Shown here: piece by piece, positions 1-8,265 of the stretch
How positions within the stretch are numbered: position 1 is the first letter of the stretch
Layout of the letters: each line of letters opens with the position of its first letter
Assembly (NCBI RefSeq): GCF_026340655.1
Contig: NZ_JAPEOZ010000001.1
Span: 6,696,001 to 6,760,000 of the forward strand
Source: Streptomyces sp. NBC_01275
Lineage (GTDB): Bacteria; Actinomycetota; Actinomycetes; Streptomycetales; Streptomycetaceae
Direction: 5' to 3'
Length of the DNA: 64,000 bases
Translations under genes and position numbers: made by a program
Notes under the pieces: generated by a model
What the model was told of the DNA's origin: nothing
Seen by the model: the letters and a program-made list of their open reading frames with translations, nothing else
Databases searched by the model: none

Positions 1-1
1 G

Positions 2-1030
2 CGGGTGCCGGACGGGCGGCTGGAGTCGGTGAAGGTGGTGAAGTCCCAGGACGCCCAGGAGTCGCCGGTCGCCGGCCGCGTCTCCGCCGACGGGCTGAGC
101 TGGCGGCCGGACGGCGAACGGCTCGCGCTCGCCGCCCGCTACACGGTCGACGTCGTCGCGGTCGACGGCGACGGCCGCCGCTCCGCCCGGCACGCGGCCT
201 TCACCACCTACGTCCCCGACCAGCGCTTCATCGGCTACGTCGCCCCGGAGAACCGCTCCACCGTCGGCGCCGGGATGATCGTCTCCCTGGACTTCAACCA
301 GGAGATCGCCGACCGGGCGGCCGTGGAGCGCGCCGTCCAGGTGACCGCCGACCCGCCCGTCGAGATCCGCCCCCACTGGTTCGGCACCGCACGCCTCGAC
401 TTCCGCCCCCGGCGCTACTGGAAGCCCGGCACCCGGGTCACCGTCGCCCTCAAGCTGCGGGACGTGGAGGGCGCGCCCGGCGTCTACGGGCTCCAGTACA
501 AGACGTTCTCCTTCACCGTCGGCCGCAGCCAGGTCTCCCTCGTCGACGCGGCCCGGCACACCATGCAGGTCCGGCGCGACGGAGCGCTGCTGGCCACCGT
601 GCCCATCACGGCCGGGTCGCCGAAGAACACGACGTACAACGGCAAGATGGTGGTCAGCGAGATGTTCGAGCTGACCCGGATGAACGGCGCGACGGTCGGC
701 TTCAAGAAGAAGAACGGAAAGGGCGAGTACGACATCCCGGACGTACCGCACGCCATGCGCCTGACCGACTCCGGCACCTTCCTGCACGGCAACTACTGGG
801 CCGACGACGACGTCTTCGGCGCGTCCAACGTCAGCCACGGCTGCGTGGGTCTCAGGGACGTCAAGGGCGGCGGTTCGGGCACGCCCGCGGGCTGGTTCTT
901 CGACCGCTCGCTCGTCGGCGACGTCGTCGAGGTCGTCCACAGCAAGGACAAGACGGTCGCCCCCGACAACGGGCTCGGCGGCTGGAACATGAGCTGGAGG
1001 GAGTGGACCGCGGGCGGCGCCGCGAAATGA
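2..1030 (+). CDS. L,D-transpeptidase (YkuD family), 5' end outside the window
   Basis: Makes 3-3 crosslinks in peptidoglycan outside the membrane by acyl transfer through a cysteine. The reading frame is open to the window edge, and the protein aligns with the next gene from about that protein's residue 90, so the signal peptide and first Ig-like part are missing. An Ig-like domain covers roughly residues 50-165 and the YkuD catalytic domain 175-305, with His262, and the SHGC core with His279 and catalytic Cys281 followed by GLRD. TGA stop at 1028-1030. It is a tandem paralogue of the following gene, 167 bp upstream of that start. A GTG at position 5 is only an internal Val codon by this alignment. 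Confidence 0.9.
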   Translation, partial: RVPDGRLESVKVVKSQDAQESPVAGRVSADGLSWRPDGERLALAARYTVDVVAVDGDGRRSARHAAFTTYVPDQRFIGYVAPENRSTVGAGMIVSLDFNQEIADRAAVERAVQVTADPPVEIRPHWFGTARLDFRPRRYWKPGTRVTVALKLRDVEGAPGVYGLQYKTFSFTVGRSQVSLVDAARHTMQVRRDGALLATVPITAGSPKNTTYNGKMVVSEMFELTRMNGATVGFKKKNGKGEYDIPDVPHAMRLTDSGTFLHGNYWADDDVFGASNVSHGCVGLRDVKGGGSGTPAGWFFDRSLVGDVVEVVHSKDKTVAPDNGLGGWNMSWREWTAGGAAK

Positions 1031-1125
1031 TCCCTCTCGCCGAGGCAACCATCCCCGCGATCACATAGTCCTAGTTGCGACAGAACGGTGACATTCACCT
1101 GACACGGTACTCAAATCCGTGCGGT

Positions 1126-1131
1126 TAATAT
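1126..1131 (+). promoter_or_regulatory. Possible -10 element of the second L,D-transpeptidase gene
   Basis: TAATAT stands out as AT-rich in otherwise GC-rich DNA, 66 bp before the chosen start at 1198. A CTGACA at 1099-1104 is 21 bp away, too far for a standard -35, so only the -10 is suggested. Inference from sequence only. Confidence 0.3.
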
Positions 1132-1197
1132 GCGCCAGTGATCGCGCGGCGGGCGCGGGGGTGGGGGCCTGACCAGGCCCTGCGAGGGGAGAACGAC

Positions 1198-2442
1198 GTG
1201 AACGTGCGACCGATATCGGGGGCGGCCGACCGGCGCCCGAGTGGCCGCAACAAGGGCATGGCCGTGATCGTCGGGGGGCTGCTGCTCGCCGTCACGGCAT
1301 GCGGCGGGGGCGGCGGTTCGGACTCCGGTTCGGACGCCAAGGACAAGGCCAAGGACAGCACGACGGCCGCCCAGAGCAAGCAGTCGGTGGCGACCGTCAC
1401 CATCGCGCCCAAGGCCGGCGCGACCGACGTCGACACCAGCGGCGCCCTGAAGGTCACCGCGGCCAAGGGCAAGCTGACCGAGGTGGTCGTCAAGGACGAC
1501 AAGGGCACGACCGTCTCGGGGGCGATCTCCGCGGACGGCGCGGGCTGGACGCCCGCCACGCACCTGGCCGCCTCGACCAAGTACCAGGTGCACGCGGTCG
1601 CCAAGGACTCCGAGGGCCGTACGGCCGCCGAGGACTCCACCTTCACCACGCTCAGCCCGCAGAACACCTTCATCGGCAACTTCACGCCGGAGGACGGTTC
1701 CAAGGTCGGCGTCGGCATGCCGTTCTCGGTGCGCTTCACCCGGGGCATCACCAAGCCCGAGGACGTCGAGAAGGCCATCGAGATCAAGACCGAGCCGGCC
1801 GTCGACGTCGAGGGGCACTGGTTCGGCAACGACCGCCTCGACTTCCGGCCCGAGAAGTACTGGAAGGCCGGCACCAAGGTCACGGTGAAGCTGAACCTCG
1901 ACGGCGTCGAGGGCCGCAAGGGCGTCTACGGCAAGCAGTCCAAGACCGTCTCCTTCACCATCGGCCGCGACCAGGTGTCCGTCGTGGACGCCAAGAAGCA
2001 CACGATGAAGGTCATGCAGGAGGGCAAGGTCGTCAAGACCATCCCGGTCACCACCGGCAAGCCCGGCTACGCCACCTGGAACGGCCAGATGGTCATGAGC
2101 GAGAAGTTCACCGTGACCCGGATGAACGGCGACACGGTCGGCTACGACGGCGAGTACGACATCAAGGACGTCCCGCACGCCATCCGGCTGACCGACTCCG
2201 GCACGTTCGTGCACGGCAACTACTGGGGCGGCGGCGCCTTCGGCAACTACAACGCCAGCCATGGCTGCATCGGCCTGCGGGACGTGCGCGGCGGCTACGA
2301 CAGCTCCGTCCCGGCCGCGTGGTTCTTCAACCACTCGATGGTCGGCGACGTGGTGGTCGTGAAGAACTCCACCGACCCGACGGTCGACCCGGCCAACGGC
2401 CTCAACGGCTGGAACATCCCCTGGGCGGAGTGGAAGAAGTAA
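1198..2442 (+). CDS. L,D-transpeptidase lipoprotein
   Basis: Peptidoglycan L,D-transpeptidase anchored at the outer face of the membrane. The GTG at 1198 is chosen because GAGGGGAG sits 6 bases before it. The 414-aa product then begins with a short basic region, a hydrophobic stretch and a lipobox ending LLAVTAC, making Cys35 the lipidated residue. A GTG at 1138 in frame lacks this arrangement. Two Ig-like regions precede the YkuD domain, whose HGNYW and SHGC-IGLRD motifs carry His355 and catalytic Cys357. It shares most of its length with the upstream paralogue. A strong hairpin follows the stop. Confidence 0.95.
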   Translation: MNVRPISGAADRRPSGRNKGMAVIVGGLLLAVTACGGGGGSDSGSDAKDKAKDSTTAAQSKQSVATVTIAPKAGATDVDTSGALKVTAAKGKLTEVVVKDDKGTTVSGAISADGAGWTPATHLAASTKYQVHAVAKDSEGRTAAEDSTFTTLSPQNTFIGNFTPEDGSKVGVGMPFSVRFTRGITKPEDVEKAIEIKTEPAVDVEGHWFGNDRLDFRPEKYWKAGTKVTVKLNLDGVEGRKGVYGKQSKTVSFTIGRDQVSVVDAKKHTMKVMQEGKVVKTIPVTTGKPGYATWNGQMVMSEKFTVTRMNGDTVGYDGEYDIKDVPHAIRLTDSGTFVHGNYWGGGAFGNYNASHGCIGLRDVRGGYDSSVPAAWFFNHSMVGDVVVVKNSTDPTVDPANGLNGWNIPWAEWKK

Positions 2443-2456
2443 CTCTTCCGCGACTG

Positions 2457-2496
2457 CGGGCCCGGCGGCGTCCTGTGACGGACGGCACCGGGCCCG
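2457..2496. terminator. Hairpin terminator after the L,D-transpeptidase gene
   Basis: A 17-bp inverted repeat (2457-2473 against 2480-2496) with two mismatches and a 6-base loop begins 15 bp after the stop. The outer CGGGCCCGG/CCGGGCCCG is perfect. No T-tract follows, as is usual in Streptomyces. Confidence 0.75.
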
Positions 2497-2525
2497 TCGG
2501 CGTTAGTGGTGGTTAACCTGCTGCC

Positions 2526-3293
2526 ATGACCGTGAATCTCGAAGTCGCCGAAGGCGTCGGCACGATCCGCCTCGACCGCCCGCCCATGAACGCGCTGGAC
2601 GTCGCCACCCAGGACCGGCTCAAGGAGCTCGCCGAGGAGGCGGGCCGGCGGGACGACGTACGCGCCGTCGTCGTCTACGGCGGGGAGAAGGTGTTCGCGG
2701 CGGGCGCGGACATCAAGGAGATGGAGGACATGGACCACACGGCGATGATCCTGCGTGCCCGCGCCCTGCAGGAGTCCTTCACGGCGGTGGCCCGCATCCC
2801 CAAGCCGGTCGTGGCCGCCGTGACGGGATACGCGCTGGGCGGCGGCTGCGAGCTCGCGCTGTGCGCGGACTTCCGGATCGCGGCGGACAACGCCAAGCTC
2901 GGCCAGCCGGAGATCCTGCTGGGCCTGATCCCCGGCGCCGGCGGCACCCAGCGCCTGGCCCGGCTGGTCGGCCCCTCCAAGGCCAAGGACCTCATCTTCA
3001 CGGGCCGCATGGTGAAGGCGGACGAGGCGCTGACGCTGGGCCTGGTGGACCGGGTGGTCCCGGCCGCCGAGGTGTACGCCGAGGCGCACGCGTGGGCCGC
3101 GAAGCTGGCGCAGGGCCCGGCGATCGCGCTGCGCGCGGCCAAGGAGGCGATCGACGCCGGTCTGGAGACGGACATCGAGACGGGTCTCACGGTCGAACGG
3201 AACTGGTTCGCCGGACTGTTCGCGACGGCGGACCGGGAGATCGGCATGCGGAGCTTCGTGGAAGAGGGACCGGGCAAGGCCAAGTTCCAGTGA
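2526..3293 (+). CDS. Enoyl-CoA hydratase/isomerase (crotonase family)
   Basis: Hydrates trans-2-enoyl-CoA in fatty-acid or branched-chain acyl-CoA degradation in the cytoplasm. The 255-aa length fits the single-domain crotonase fold. AAGADIKEM forms the first oxyanion-hole segment, and GGGCELAL and QPEILLGLIPGAGG carry both catalytic glutamates (Glu109 and Glu129), spaced 20 residues as in rat mitochondrial hydratase. True hydratase activity is therefore likely, rather than one of the divergent crotonase reactions. ATG start at 2526. It stands alone, with a terminator hairpin upstream and an inverted repeat downstream. Substrate chain length cannot be read from sequence. Confidence 0.92.
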   Translation: MTVNLEVAEGVGTIRLDRPPMNALDVATQDRLKELAEEAGRRDDVRAVVVYGGEKVFAAGADIKEMEDMDHTAMILRARALQESFTAVARIPKPVVAAVTGYALGGGCELALCADFRIAADNAKLGQPEILLGLIPGAGGTQRLARLVGPSKAKDLIFTGRMVKADEALTLGLVDRVVPAAEVYAEAHAWAAKLAQGPAIALRAAKEAIDAGLETDIETGLTVERNWFAGLFATADREIGMRSFVEEGPGKAKFQ

Positions 3294-3314
3294 AGCGTGT
3301 CGCCTTGTGCGCGA

Positions 3315-3349
3315 GAGATGTGTCTCCTTGATCGTGTGAGACACATCTC
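3315..3349. promoter_or_regulatory. Perfect 12-bp inverted repeat in a 334-bp gene-free stretch
   Basis: GAGATGTGTCTC at 3315-3326 and its exact reverse complement at 3338-3349 are separated by 11 bases. Each arm is itself internally palindromic (GAGA...TCTC). It lies 22 bp after the enoyl-CoA hydratase stop, and could be a terminator or an operator; the low GC of the stem favours a protein-binding site. The rest of 3294-3627 holds a direct repeat of ACCTTAAG with 11-bp period (3424 and 3435) and no gene I can support. Confidence 0.5.
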
Positions 3350-3627
3350 CTGTGAACTCCCCGGAATCACTTGCAATTGACGCGATGTCTCATCCGGGTC
3401 CCTCGATGGGGCGGTTTATGGAAACCTTAAGGCGACCTTAAGCCTGCCTTGTCGAGGGAGCGTGTCGATTGCCTCTGGAGGAGTCGTCACCGCAGGTCAG
3501 GGACCCTTTATCGGGTTATGAACTGCCTCTGGCATATGTCTGAGGACTGCTGTGCAGCGCTGATTTCGCGGGGGCGCATTCCCCGGGAACGGCCCCGGAG
3601 GCCGCCTCCTGCGGCCATGATGGGGGC

Positions 3628-4131
3628 ATGGCGGGGCTGGAGGGCATGGATCAGCCGCGGGGACAGGGCCGTGCGACCGCGGCGCGCTGGTCGCCTGCGG
3701 TCGAGGACGAACGGGCGCTCAAGGCGCTGGAGTTGTTCGGCAATCCGACGGAGGGTGAAGTTCCGTTGCCGTCCCGCCCCGAGTCCGCCGCCACCGCCCG
3801 CCGACTGGCCCAGGTCGTCGTCCTGCGTCAGTGGGGACTGACCCCCAAGATGACGGAGGACGCGGTCCTGCTCGTCTCCGAGCTCGTCGGCAACGCCGTA
3901 CGCCACACCGGGGCCCGGGTCTTCGGCCTGCGGATGCGCCGTCGGCGCGGCTGGATCCGCGTCGAGGTCCGCGACCCCTCCCGCGGGCTGCCGTGTCTGA
4001 TGCCGGTGCAGGAACTCGACGTCAGCGGCCGGGGCCTGTTCCTAGTCGACAAGCTCTCCGACCGCTGGGGCGTCGACCTGCTGCCGCGGGGGAAGACGAC
4101 CTGGTTCGAGATGCGCGTCGCGGACCGCTAG
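3628..4131 (+). CDS. RsbW/SpoIIAB-like ATP-binding regulator (HATPase_c)
   Basis: Small GHKL-fold ATPase of the anti-sigma-factor kinase type common in Streptomyces; such proteins phosphorylate STAS partners or bind sigma factors. The N box is ELVGNAVRHT, the G1-like segment DPSRGLP and the G2 segment GRGLFLVDKLSDRWGV, in the right order over residues 85-155 of 167. Starts at 3628 or 3646 are both possible: GGGGG precedes the first and GGAGG closely precedes the second. No partner lies beside it; the nearest STAS protein is at 15.2-15.7 kb. A 22-bp tandem repeat follows the stop. Confidence 0.82.
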   Translation: MAGLEGMDQPRGQGRATAARWSPAVEDERALKALELFGNPTEGEVPLPSRPESAATARRLAQVVVLRQWGLTPKMTEDAVLLVSELVGNAVRHTGARVFGLRMRRRRGWIRVEVRDPSRGLPCLMPVQELDVSGRGLFLVDKLSDRWGVDLLPRGKTTWFEMRVADR

Positions 4132-4143
4132 GGCCGGTCCGGC

Positions 4144-4200
4144 GGACCTCCGGGGCCTACGGCCAGGACCTCCGGGGCCTACGGCCAGGACCTCCGGCGG
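4144..4200. repeat. 22-bp tandem repeat, about 2.5 copies
   Basis: Unit begins GGACCTCCGGGGCCTACG and is repeated exactly at 4144-4165 and 4166-4187, with a partial third copy. It lies just after the RsbW-like gene. Each unit contains an imperfect GGCC-rich palindrome. Confidence 0.8.
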
Positions 4201-4272
4201 CTGAGGGCGCTCGACGCCCGCTCTGGCCGCCGACCGGGTGAATGGGCTGTTTTCCAGGACTTTGCCCCTTAA

Positions 4273-5130
4273 ATGGGACGGGTGACTTCGACCGACCGCC
4301 GTGCCGCGCTGCGGGCGGGCGCCGGGCTCGTCGCCGGGGGTGCGTTCGCGGCCGCGTGCTCGCCCTCCGGGACCCCGTCCGGTTCCCCCTCCGGCTCCTC
4401 TTCTGGTTCCCCGTCCGGATCCTTCTCCGGCGCCGCCGTCCACCACGCCCCCGCCCCCACTTCCCCCGCCCCCGCCTCCCGGGCCCCCGCCCGCCCCCTC
4501 GCCGCCCCCGCCCCCCGCGCCTTCCCCGGCCAGCCCGCCCAGATCGCCCACGGTCCCCGCGACCACGCCCGTGTCGCCCTCACCTTCCACGGCCAGGGCG
4601 AACCGGCCGTCGCCCACGCCCTCCTCGGCGAGGCCGAACGGCACGGCGCCCAGGTCACCGTCCTGGCCGTCGGGACCTGGCTCGACGCACACCCCGACCT
4701 CGCCCGCCGCGTCCTGGACGGCGGCCACGACCTCGGCAACCACACCCAACGCCACCTCGACGTCAACGCCATGTCCGAGGCCGAGGCGGGGGCCGAGATC
4801 ACCGGGTGCGCCGAGCGGCTGCGCAGACTCACCGGGTCCATCGGCACCTGGTTCCGGCCCTCCCGGGCCACCCGCGCCTCCCCCCTCGTCGAGACGCTGG
4901 CCCGCCGCGCCGGCTACCCGCACGTCCTCTCCTACGACGTCGACTCCCTCGACTTCACCTCGCCCGGCGCCCCCGCCGTCGCCCGCAACGTCCTCGGCGG
5001 GATCCGCAACGGATCCGTCGTGAGCCTGCACTTCGGGTACCCGGACACGGTCGCCGCGCTCCCCGCCGTACTGGACGAACTCGACCGCCGCGGACTGCGC
5101 GCGGTCACTGCCACGGAGCTGTTCAGCTGA
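4273..5130 (+). CDS. Polysaccharide-deacetylase-like (NodB fold) lipoprotein, altered motif 1
   Basis: A 285-aa exported protein. A twin-arginine stretch RRAALRAG and hydrophobic segment end in FAAAC, so it is probably a Tat lipoprotein, followed by a Ser/Gly/Pro-rich linker of about 60 residues. The NodB domain covers roughly residues 95-285: motif 2 NHTQRH keeps both metal histidines, motif 4 reads DVDSLDF and motif 5 VSLHFG. Motif 1, normally TFDD, is TFHGQG, so the usual catalytic and metal aspartates are missing, and activity is doubtful or altered. ATG at 4273 has no clear ribosome site; GTG at 4282 is an alternative. The stop overlaps the next start as TGATG, implying coupling. Confidence 0.82.
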   Translation: MGRVTSTDRRAALRAGAGLVAGGAFAAACSPSGTPSGSPSGSSSGSPSGSFSGAAVHHAPAPTSPAPASRAPARPLAAPAPRAFPGQPAQIAHGPRDHARVALTFHGQGEPAVAHALLGEAERHGAQVTVLAVGTWLDAHPDLARRVLDGGHDLGNHTQRHLDVNAMSEAEAGAEITGCAERLRRLTGSIGTWFRPSRATRASPLVETLARRAGYPHVLSYDVDSLDFTSPGAPAVARNVLGGIRNGSVVSLHFGYPDTVAALPAVLDELDRRGLRAVTATELFS

Positions 5131-6329
5131 TGCGCCAGATGCACCGCAACCTCGTGAGAAGCACCCTGCTCGCGGGCGTCGTCCTCGCCGTCCTCGCCGC
5201 CTGCGGCACCGAGGGCAAGGGCGGGGCGAGCAAGGAGGGGACGGCCAAGGCCACCAAGGCCGCCGTCCCCGCCCCGGCCGAGCGGAAGCAGACCGTCCGG
5301 GGCCTGCCCGGCATGCCGCCGGTCCTCGACCCCAAGGACGTCTACGCCGCCGACCGCCCCGACAAGCTCTCCCCGGTCGTCAAGGACTTCCCCTCCCGCG
5401 TCTACGTCCCCAACACCGAGTCCGACACCGTCTCCGTCATCGACCCCAGGACGTACGAGGTCATCGACACGATCCACGTCGGCCACCAGCCCCAACACGT
5501 CGTCCCCTCCTGGGACTTGAAGACGCTCTGGGTCAACAACAACCGCGGACACACCCTCACCCCCATCGACCCGCGAACGGGCAGGGCCGGCAAGCCGGTC
5601 GAGGTGCACGACCCGTACAACCTCTACTTCACGCCCAACGGCAGGTACGCCGTCGTCATGGCCTCCCTCGACCGCGAACTCGTCTTCCGCGACCCGCACA
5701 CCATGAAGCGGATCAAGACCGTGCCGGTCACCTGCTACGGCGTCAACCACGCCGACTTCTCCCTCGACGGGAGGTACTTCATCGTGTCCTGCGAGTTCAG
5801 CGGCGAACTGCTGAAGGTCGACACCGAGAAGATGAAGGTCGTGGCGCAGCAGAAACTGCCCTTCAAGGGCGCCATGCCCCAGGACGTGAAGGTCTCGCCC
5901 GACGGCAAGCGGTTCTACGTCGCGGACATGATGGCCGACGGCATGTGGATCGTGGACGGCGACACCTTCGGCAAGCCCGGCTTCCTCCCCACCGGCAAGG
6001 GCTGCCACGGGCTCTACGTCAGCCGCGACTCCCGTGTGATGTACGTCTCCAACCGCGGCGAGGGCACCGTCTCCGTCTTCGACTTCGCCCGGCGCAAGGT
6101 GACCAGGAAGTGGCGCCTGCCCGACGGCGGCAGCCCCGACATGGGCGGCGTCTCGGCGGACGGCAAGGTCCTGTGGCTGTCCGGACGCTACGACTCCGAG
6201 GTGTACGCCATCGACACCCGCACCGGCCGCCAGCTCGCCCGCATCGAGGTCGGCGGCGGCCCGCACGGCCTCGCCGTCTACCCGCAGCCCGGCCGCTACT
6301 CCCTCGGTCACACCGGCGTCTTCCGCTGA
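5130..6329 (+). CDS. YVTN-type beta-propeller lipoprotein
   Basis: A 399-aa surface protein. The ATG at 5130 overlaps the deacetylase-like stop, and the frame gives a signal peptide with lipobox LAVLAAC. After a low-complexity linker, repeated units of about 40 residues match the YVTN pattern, for example RVYVPNTESDTVSVIDP and MYVSNRGEGTVSVFDF, enough for a seven-bladed propeller. Family members bind ligands or partners; none has a role that can be assigned here. Cysteines in VTCYG, VSCEF and KGCHG could form disulfides. It is cotranscribed with the deacetylase-like gene, so a cell-envelope role is plausible. Confidence 0.85.
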   Translation: MRQMHRNLVRSTLLAGVVLAVLAACGTEGKGGASKEGTAKATKAAVPAPAERKQTVRGLPGMPPVLDPKDVYAADRPDKLSPVVKDFPSRVYVPNTESDTVSVIDPRTYEVIDTIHVGHQPQHVVPSWDLKTLWVNNNRGHTLTPIDPRTGRAGKPVEVHDPYNLYFTPNGRYAVVMASLDRELVFRDPHTMKRIKTVPVTCYGVNHADFSLDGRYFIVSCEFSGELLKVDTEKMKVVAQQKLPFKGAMPQDVKVSPDGKRFYVADMMADGMWIVDGDTFGKPGFLPTGKGCHGLYVSRDSRVMYVSNRGEGTVSVFDFARRKVTRKWRLPDGGSPDMGGVSADGKVLWLSGRYDSEVYAIDTRTGRQLARIEVGGGPHGLAVYPQPGRYSLGHTGVFR

Positions 6330-6341
6330 CGCGGACCGCCC

Positions 6342-6980
6342 CTACCCGGCGCCGAGCAGCAGCGCCTCCGCGCCGACGGGCAGATAGCCGGCCGCCTGGA
6401 ACGCCCGCATGCTGCGGGCGTTCCCCGGCGCGACCTGCGCCCACAGCGGCTCGCCCCCGGCCAGCTGCCGCGCCGCGGTCACCAGGGCCCGGCCCAGCCC
6501 CCGGTGCCGTACTCCCTCCTCCACCTCGACGGAGACCTCCAGCCGCCCCGCGATCCCGCGGCCCAGCACCAGGACGCCGCCCTCCGTCGTCCAGGCGCGC
6601 ACGTCGTCGCGCCGCCTTCGGGCGTACACGATCCGCGGATGCTCGCCGTCCGTGATCTCCTTCAGCGGGAGCGGCGGCTCGCCCGGCAGGGGAGAGCCCA
6701 CCAGCATCGCGTCGATCGTCTCGGCCGTACGCCCCGTCCGCTCGAGCAGGGCCGTCAGGAACCGCGGGTTCATCGGCGCCGCGAGGGCGTCGCAGGGCAC
6801 GGCGGCCAGCGTGTCGTACACCCACTGCGGATCCTCGTCCGTGAAGACGACCGCGTGGGCGGTGAATGCGAACACGCCCGCGTCCCGGTCGGACGCCTGC
6901 GGCACGACGGTCGTAGCGCCGTCCGCCGGTGGGAGGACACCCCGTGCGACCGCGTCGAGAATGTCCTGAAGGGTCTCCAC
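6342..6980 (-). CDS. GNAT-family N-acetyltransferase
   Basis: About 212 aa. The C-terminal half has the GNAT acetyl-CoA motif: VSVEVEEGVRHRGLGRAL followed by ALV-AA and, near the end, NARSMRAFQAAGY, which fits strands 4-5 and the RGxG pyrophosphate loop. The N-terminal half (FTAHAVVFTDEDPQWV) is typical of two-part GNATs whose substrate is unknown. GTG at 6980 is chosen because AAGGAG on this strand lies 7 bases before it; GTG at 6983 is equally in frame. It is divergent from a MerR regulator 49 bp away, which may control it. Confidence 0.82.
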   Translation of the reverse strand: METLQDILDAVARGVLPPADGATTVVPQASDRDAGVFAFTAHAVVFTDEDPQWVYDTLAAVPCDALAAPMNPRFLTALLERTGRTAETIDAMLVGSPLPGEPPLPLKEITDGEHPRIVYARRRRDDVRAWTTEGGVLVLGRGIAGRLEVSVEVEEGVRHRGLGRALVTAARQLAGGEPLWAQVAPGNARSMRAFQAAGYLPVGAEALLLGAG

Positions 6981-7029
6981 CACCGTGCTCCTTGAGTCTC
7001 CACCCACTGGAAGGACCACACTCACACAC

Positions 7030-7944
7030 GTGATCGACGACGGCACCGGACTTTTCACCATCGGCGAGCTGGCCCGCTCGACCGGACTGACCGTGCGCAC
7101 CATCCGCTACTGGTCCGACGAGGGCGTCCTGACCCCCGTGGCCCGCTCGACCGGCGGCTACCGCCTGTACGACGCCGAGTCCGCCGCCCGGCTGGAACTG
7201 ATCCGCACCCTGCGCGAACTGGGCCTCGGCCTGCTCGACGTGCGCCGGGTGCTGGCCGGGGAGCGGACCGTCGCGGAGGTCGCGGCGGCCCATGTGGTCG
7301 CGCTGGACGCACAGATCCGCTCGCTCAGGGTGACCCGTGCGGTGCTGTCGAGCGTGGCACGGCGTGACTCGAGCGCGGAGGAGACGACCCTGATGAACAG
7401 ACTGGCACGGCTGTCGGCGGCCGAACGGCGACGGATCGTCGACGACTTCACGGCCGAGATCTTCGACGGGCTCGACACCCTCGACCCCGACGTCCGCACC
7501 CGGCTGCGCTTCGCCGCGGCGGATCTGCCGGACGATCCGACGCCCGAGCAGGTGGACGCCTGGGTGGAGCTCGCCGAGATGATCCAGGACCCGGAGTTCC
7601 GGGCGCTGATGCGCAGAACGGTCGAGTTCAACACGGTCGACCGCCGGCCGGACCTCCCGGCGGGCACCTCCCTGTGGTTCATCGGCAGGCTGGTGCACGC
7701 CGGGGGCGAGGCGCTGCGCCAGGGCCTTGCCCCCGACGCGCCCGCGGCCGGGGACGTCCTGCGCGACCTGCTCGGCGCCGCGGACCGGGCCGCCGTACTG
7801 GAGCGGCTGACCGCCGCGTCGAGCGGACGGGTCGCCCGTTACCGCGAGTTGTCGGCCGTAGTGAACGGTCTGGGCAGCCAGCCGTCGTACGAGGAGGAGT
7901 TCTCCTGGGTGGTCGCTGCGCTGCGCTCCGACGCGGGCCGTTAA
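7030..7944 (+). CDS. MerR-family transcriptional regulator
   Basis: Winged-helix DNA-binding protein of 304 aa. FTIGELARSTGLTVRTIRYW at residues 8-27 is the MerR helix-turn-helix, and GGYRLYD is the wing. The C-terminal 200 residues form a helical domain without the cysteine or aromatic signature of the metal- or drug-binding MerR classes, so the ligand is unknown. The GTG at 7030 gives a normal MerR N-terminus; in-frame codons upstream would overlap the divergent GNAT start region. The short intergenic space suggests one shared operator. Confidence 0.87.
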   Translation: MIDDGTGLFTIGELARSTGLTVRTIRYWSDEGVLTPVARSTGGYRLYDAESAARLELIRTLRELGLGLLDVRRVLAGERTVAEVAAAHVVALDAQIRSLRVTRAVLSSVARRDSSAEETTLMNRLARLSAAERRRIVDDFTAEIFDGLDTLDPDVRTRLRFAAADLPDDPTPEQVDAWVELAEMIQDPEFRALMRRTVEFNTVDRRPDLPAGTSLWFIGRLVHAGGEALRQGLAPDAPAAGDVLRDLLGAADRAAVLERLTAASSGRVARYRELSAVVNGLGSQPSYEEEFSWVVAALRSDAGR

Positions 7945-7993
7945 TCTGACCTGCGTCAGTACGACGGCAAGCTACGAAAAAGGGGCGGAATCG

Positions 7994-8206
7994 GTGGCCG
8001 ACATCGAAGAGGCGCGCAAGCAGTTCCAGCGGATCGACACGGACGGTGACGGCTTCATCACCGCAGCCGAGTTCAAGGCCGCCCTGGCCCAGGAAGGCGA
8101 CTGGAACGTCACCGAGTCGGTCGCCGAGGCGATCATCAAGACCCGTGACCTCAACGGGGACAAGGTGCTCTCGTTCGACGAGTTCTGGGCGTACCTCAGC
8201 AAGTGA
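7994..8206 (+). CDS. Small EF-hand calcium-binding protein
   Basis: A 70-aa protein with two EF-hand loops: DTDGDGFITAAE at residues 15-26 and DLNGDKVLSFDE near 52-63. Both have acidic residues at positions 1, 3 (or Asn) and 12, so calcium binding is likely. It resembles the small Streptomyces Cab-type calcium-binding proteins, whose roles are in calcium buffering or signalling. GTG start at 7994, with AGGGG 8 bases before it. No transmembrane or signal segment. A perfect terminator hairpin follows. Confidence 0.9.
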   Translation: MADIEEARKQFQRIDTDGDGFITAAEFKAALAQEGDWNVTESVAEAIIKTRDLNGDKVLSFDEFWAYLSK

Positions 8207-8229
8207 CGTGATGTGACGCTGTGTTGCAT

Positions 8230-8264
8230 GAAGGGGCGCCCCGCGGGATGCGGGGCGCCCCTTC
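8230..8264. terminator. Bidirectional terminator hairpin
   Basis: Perfect 15-bp inverted repeat (8230-8244 against 8250-8264) with a 5-base loop. It sits between the convergent EF-hand gene and the ABC ATPase gene, whose stop is only 2 bp away, so it can end both transcripts. Confidence 0.9.
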
Positions 8265-8265
8265 G

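Noticed and set aside
1111..2334. Long open frame antisense to the L,D-transpeptidase gene
   Set aside because: It mirrors the third-position GC bias of the real gene on the other strand and has no domain or ribosome site.
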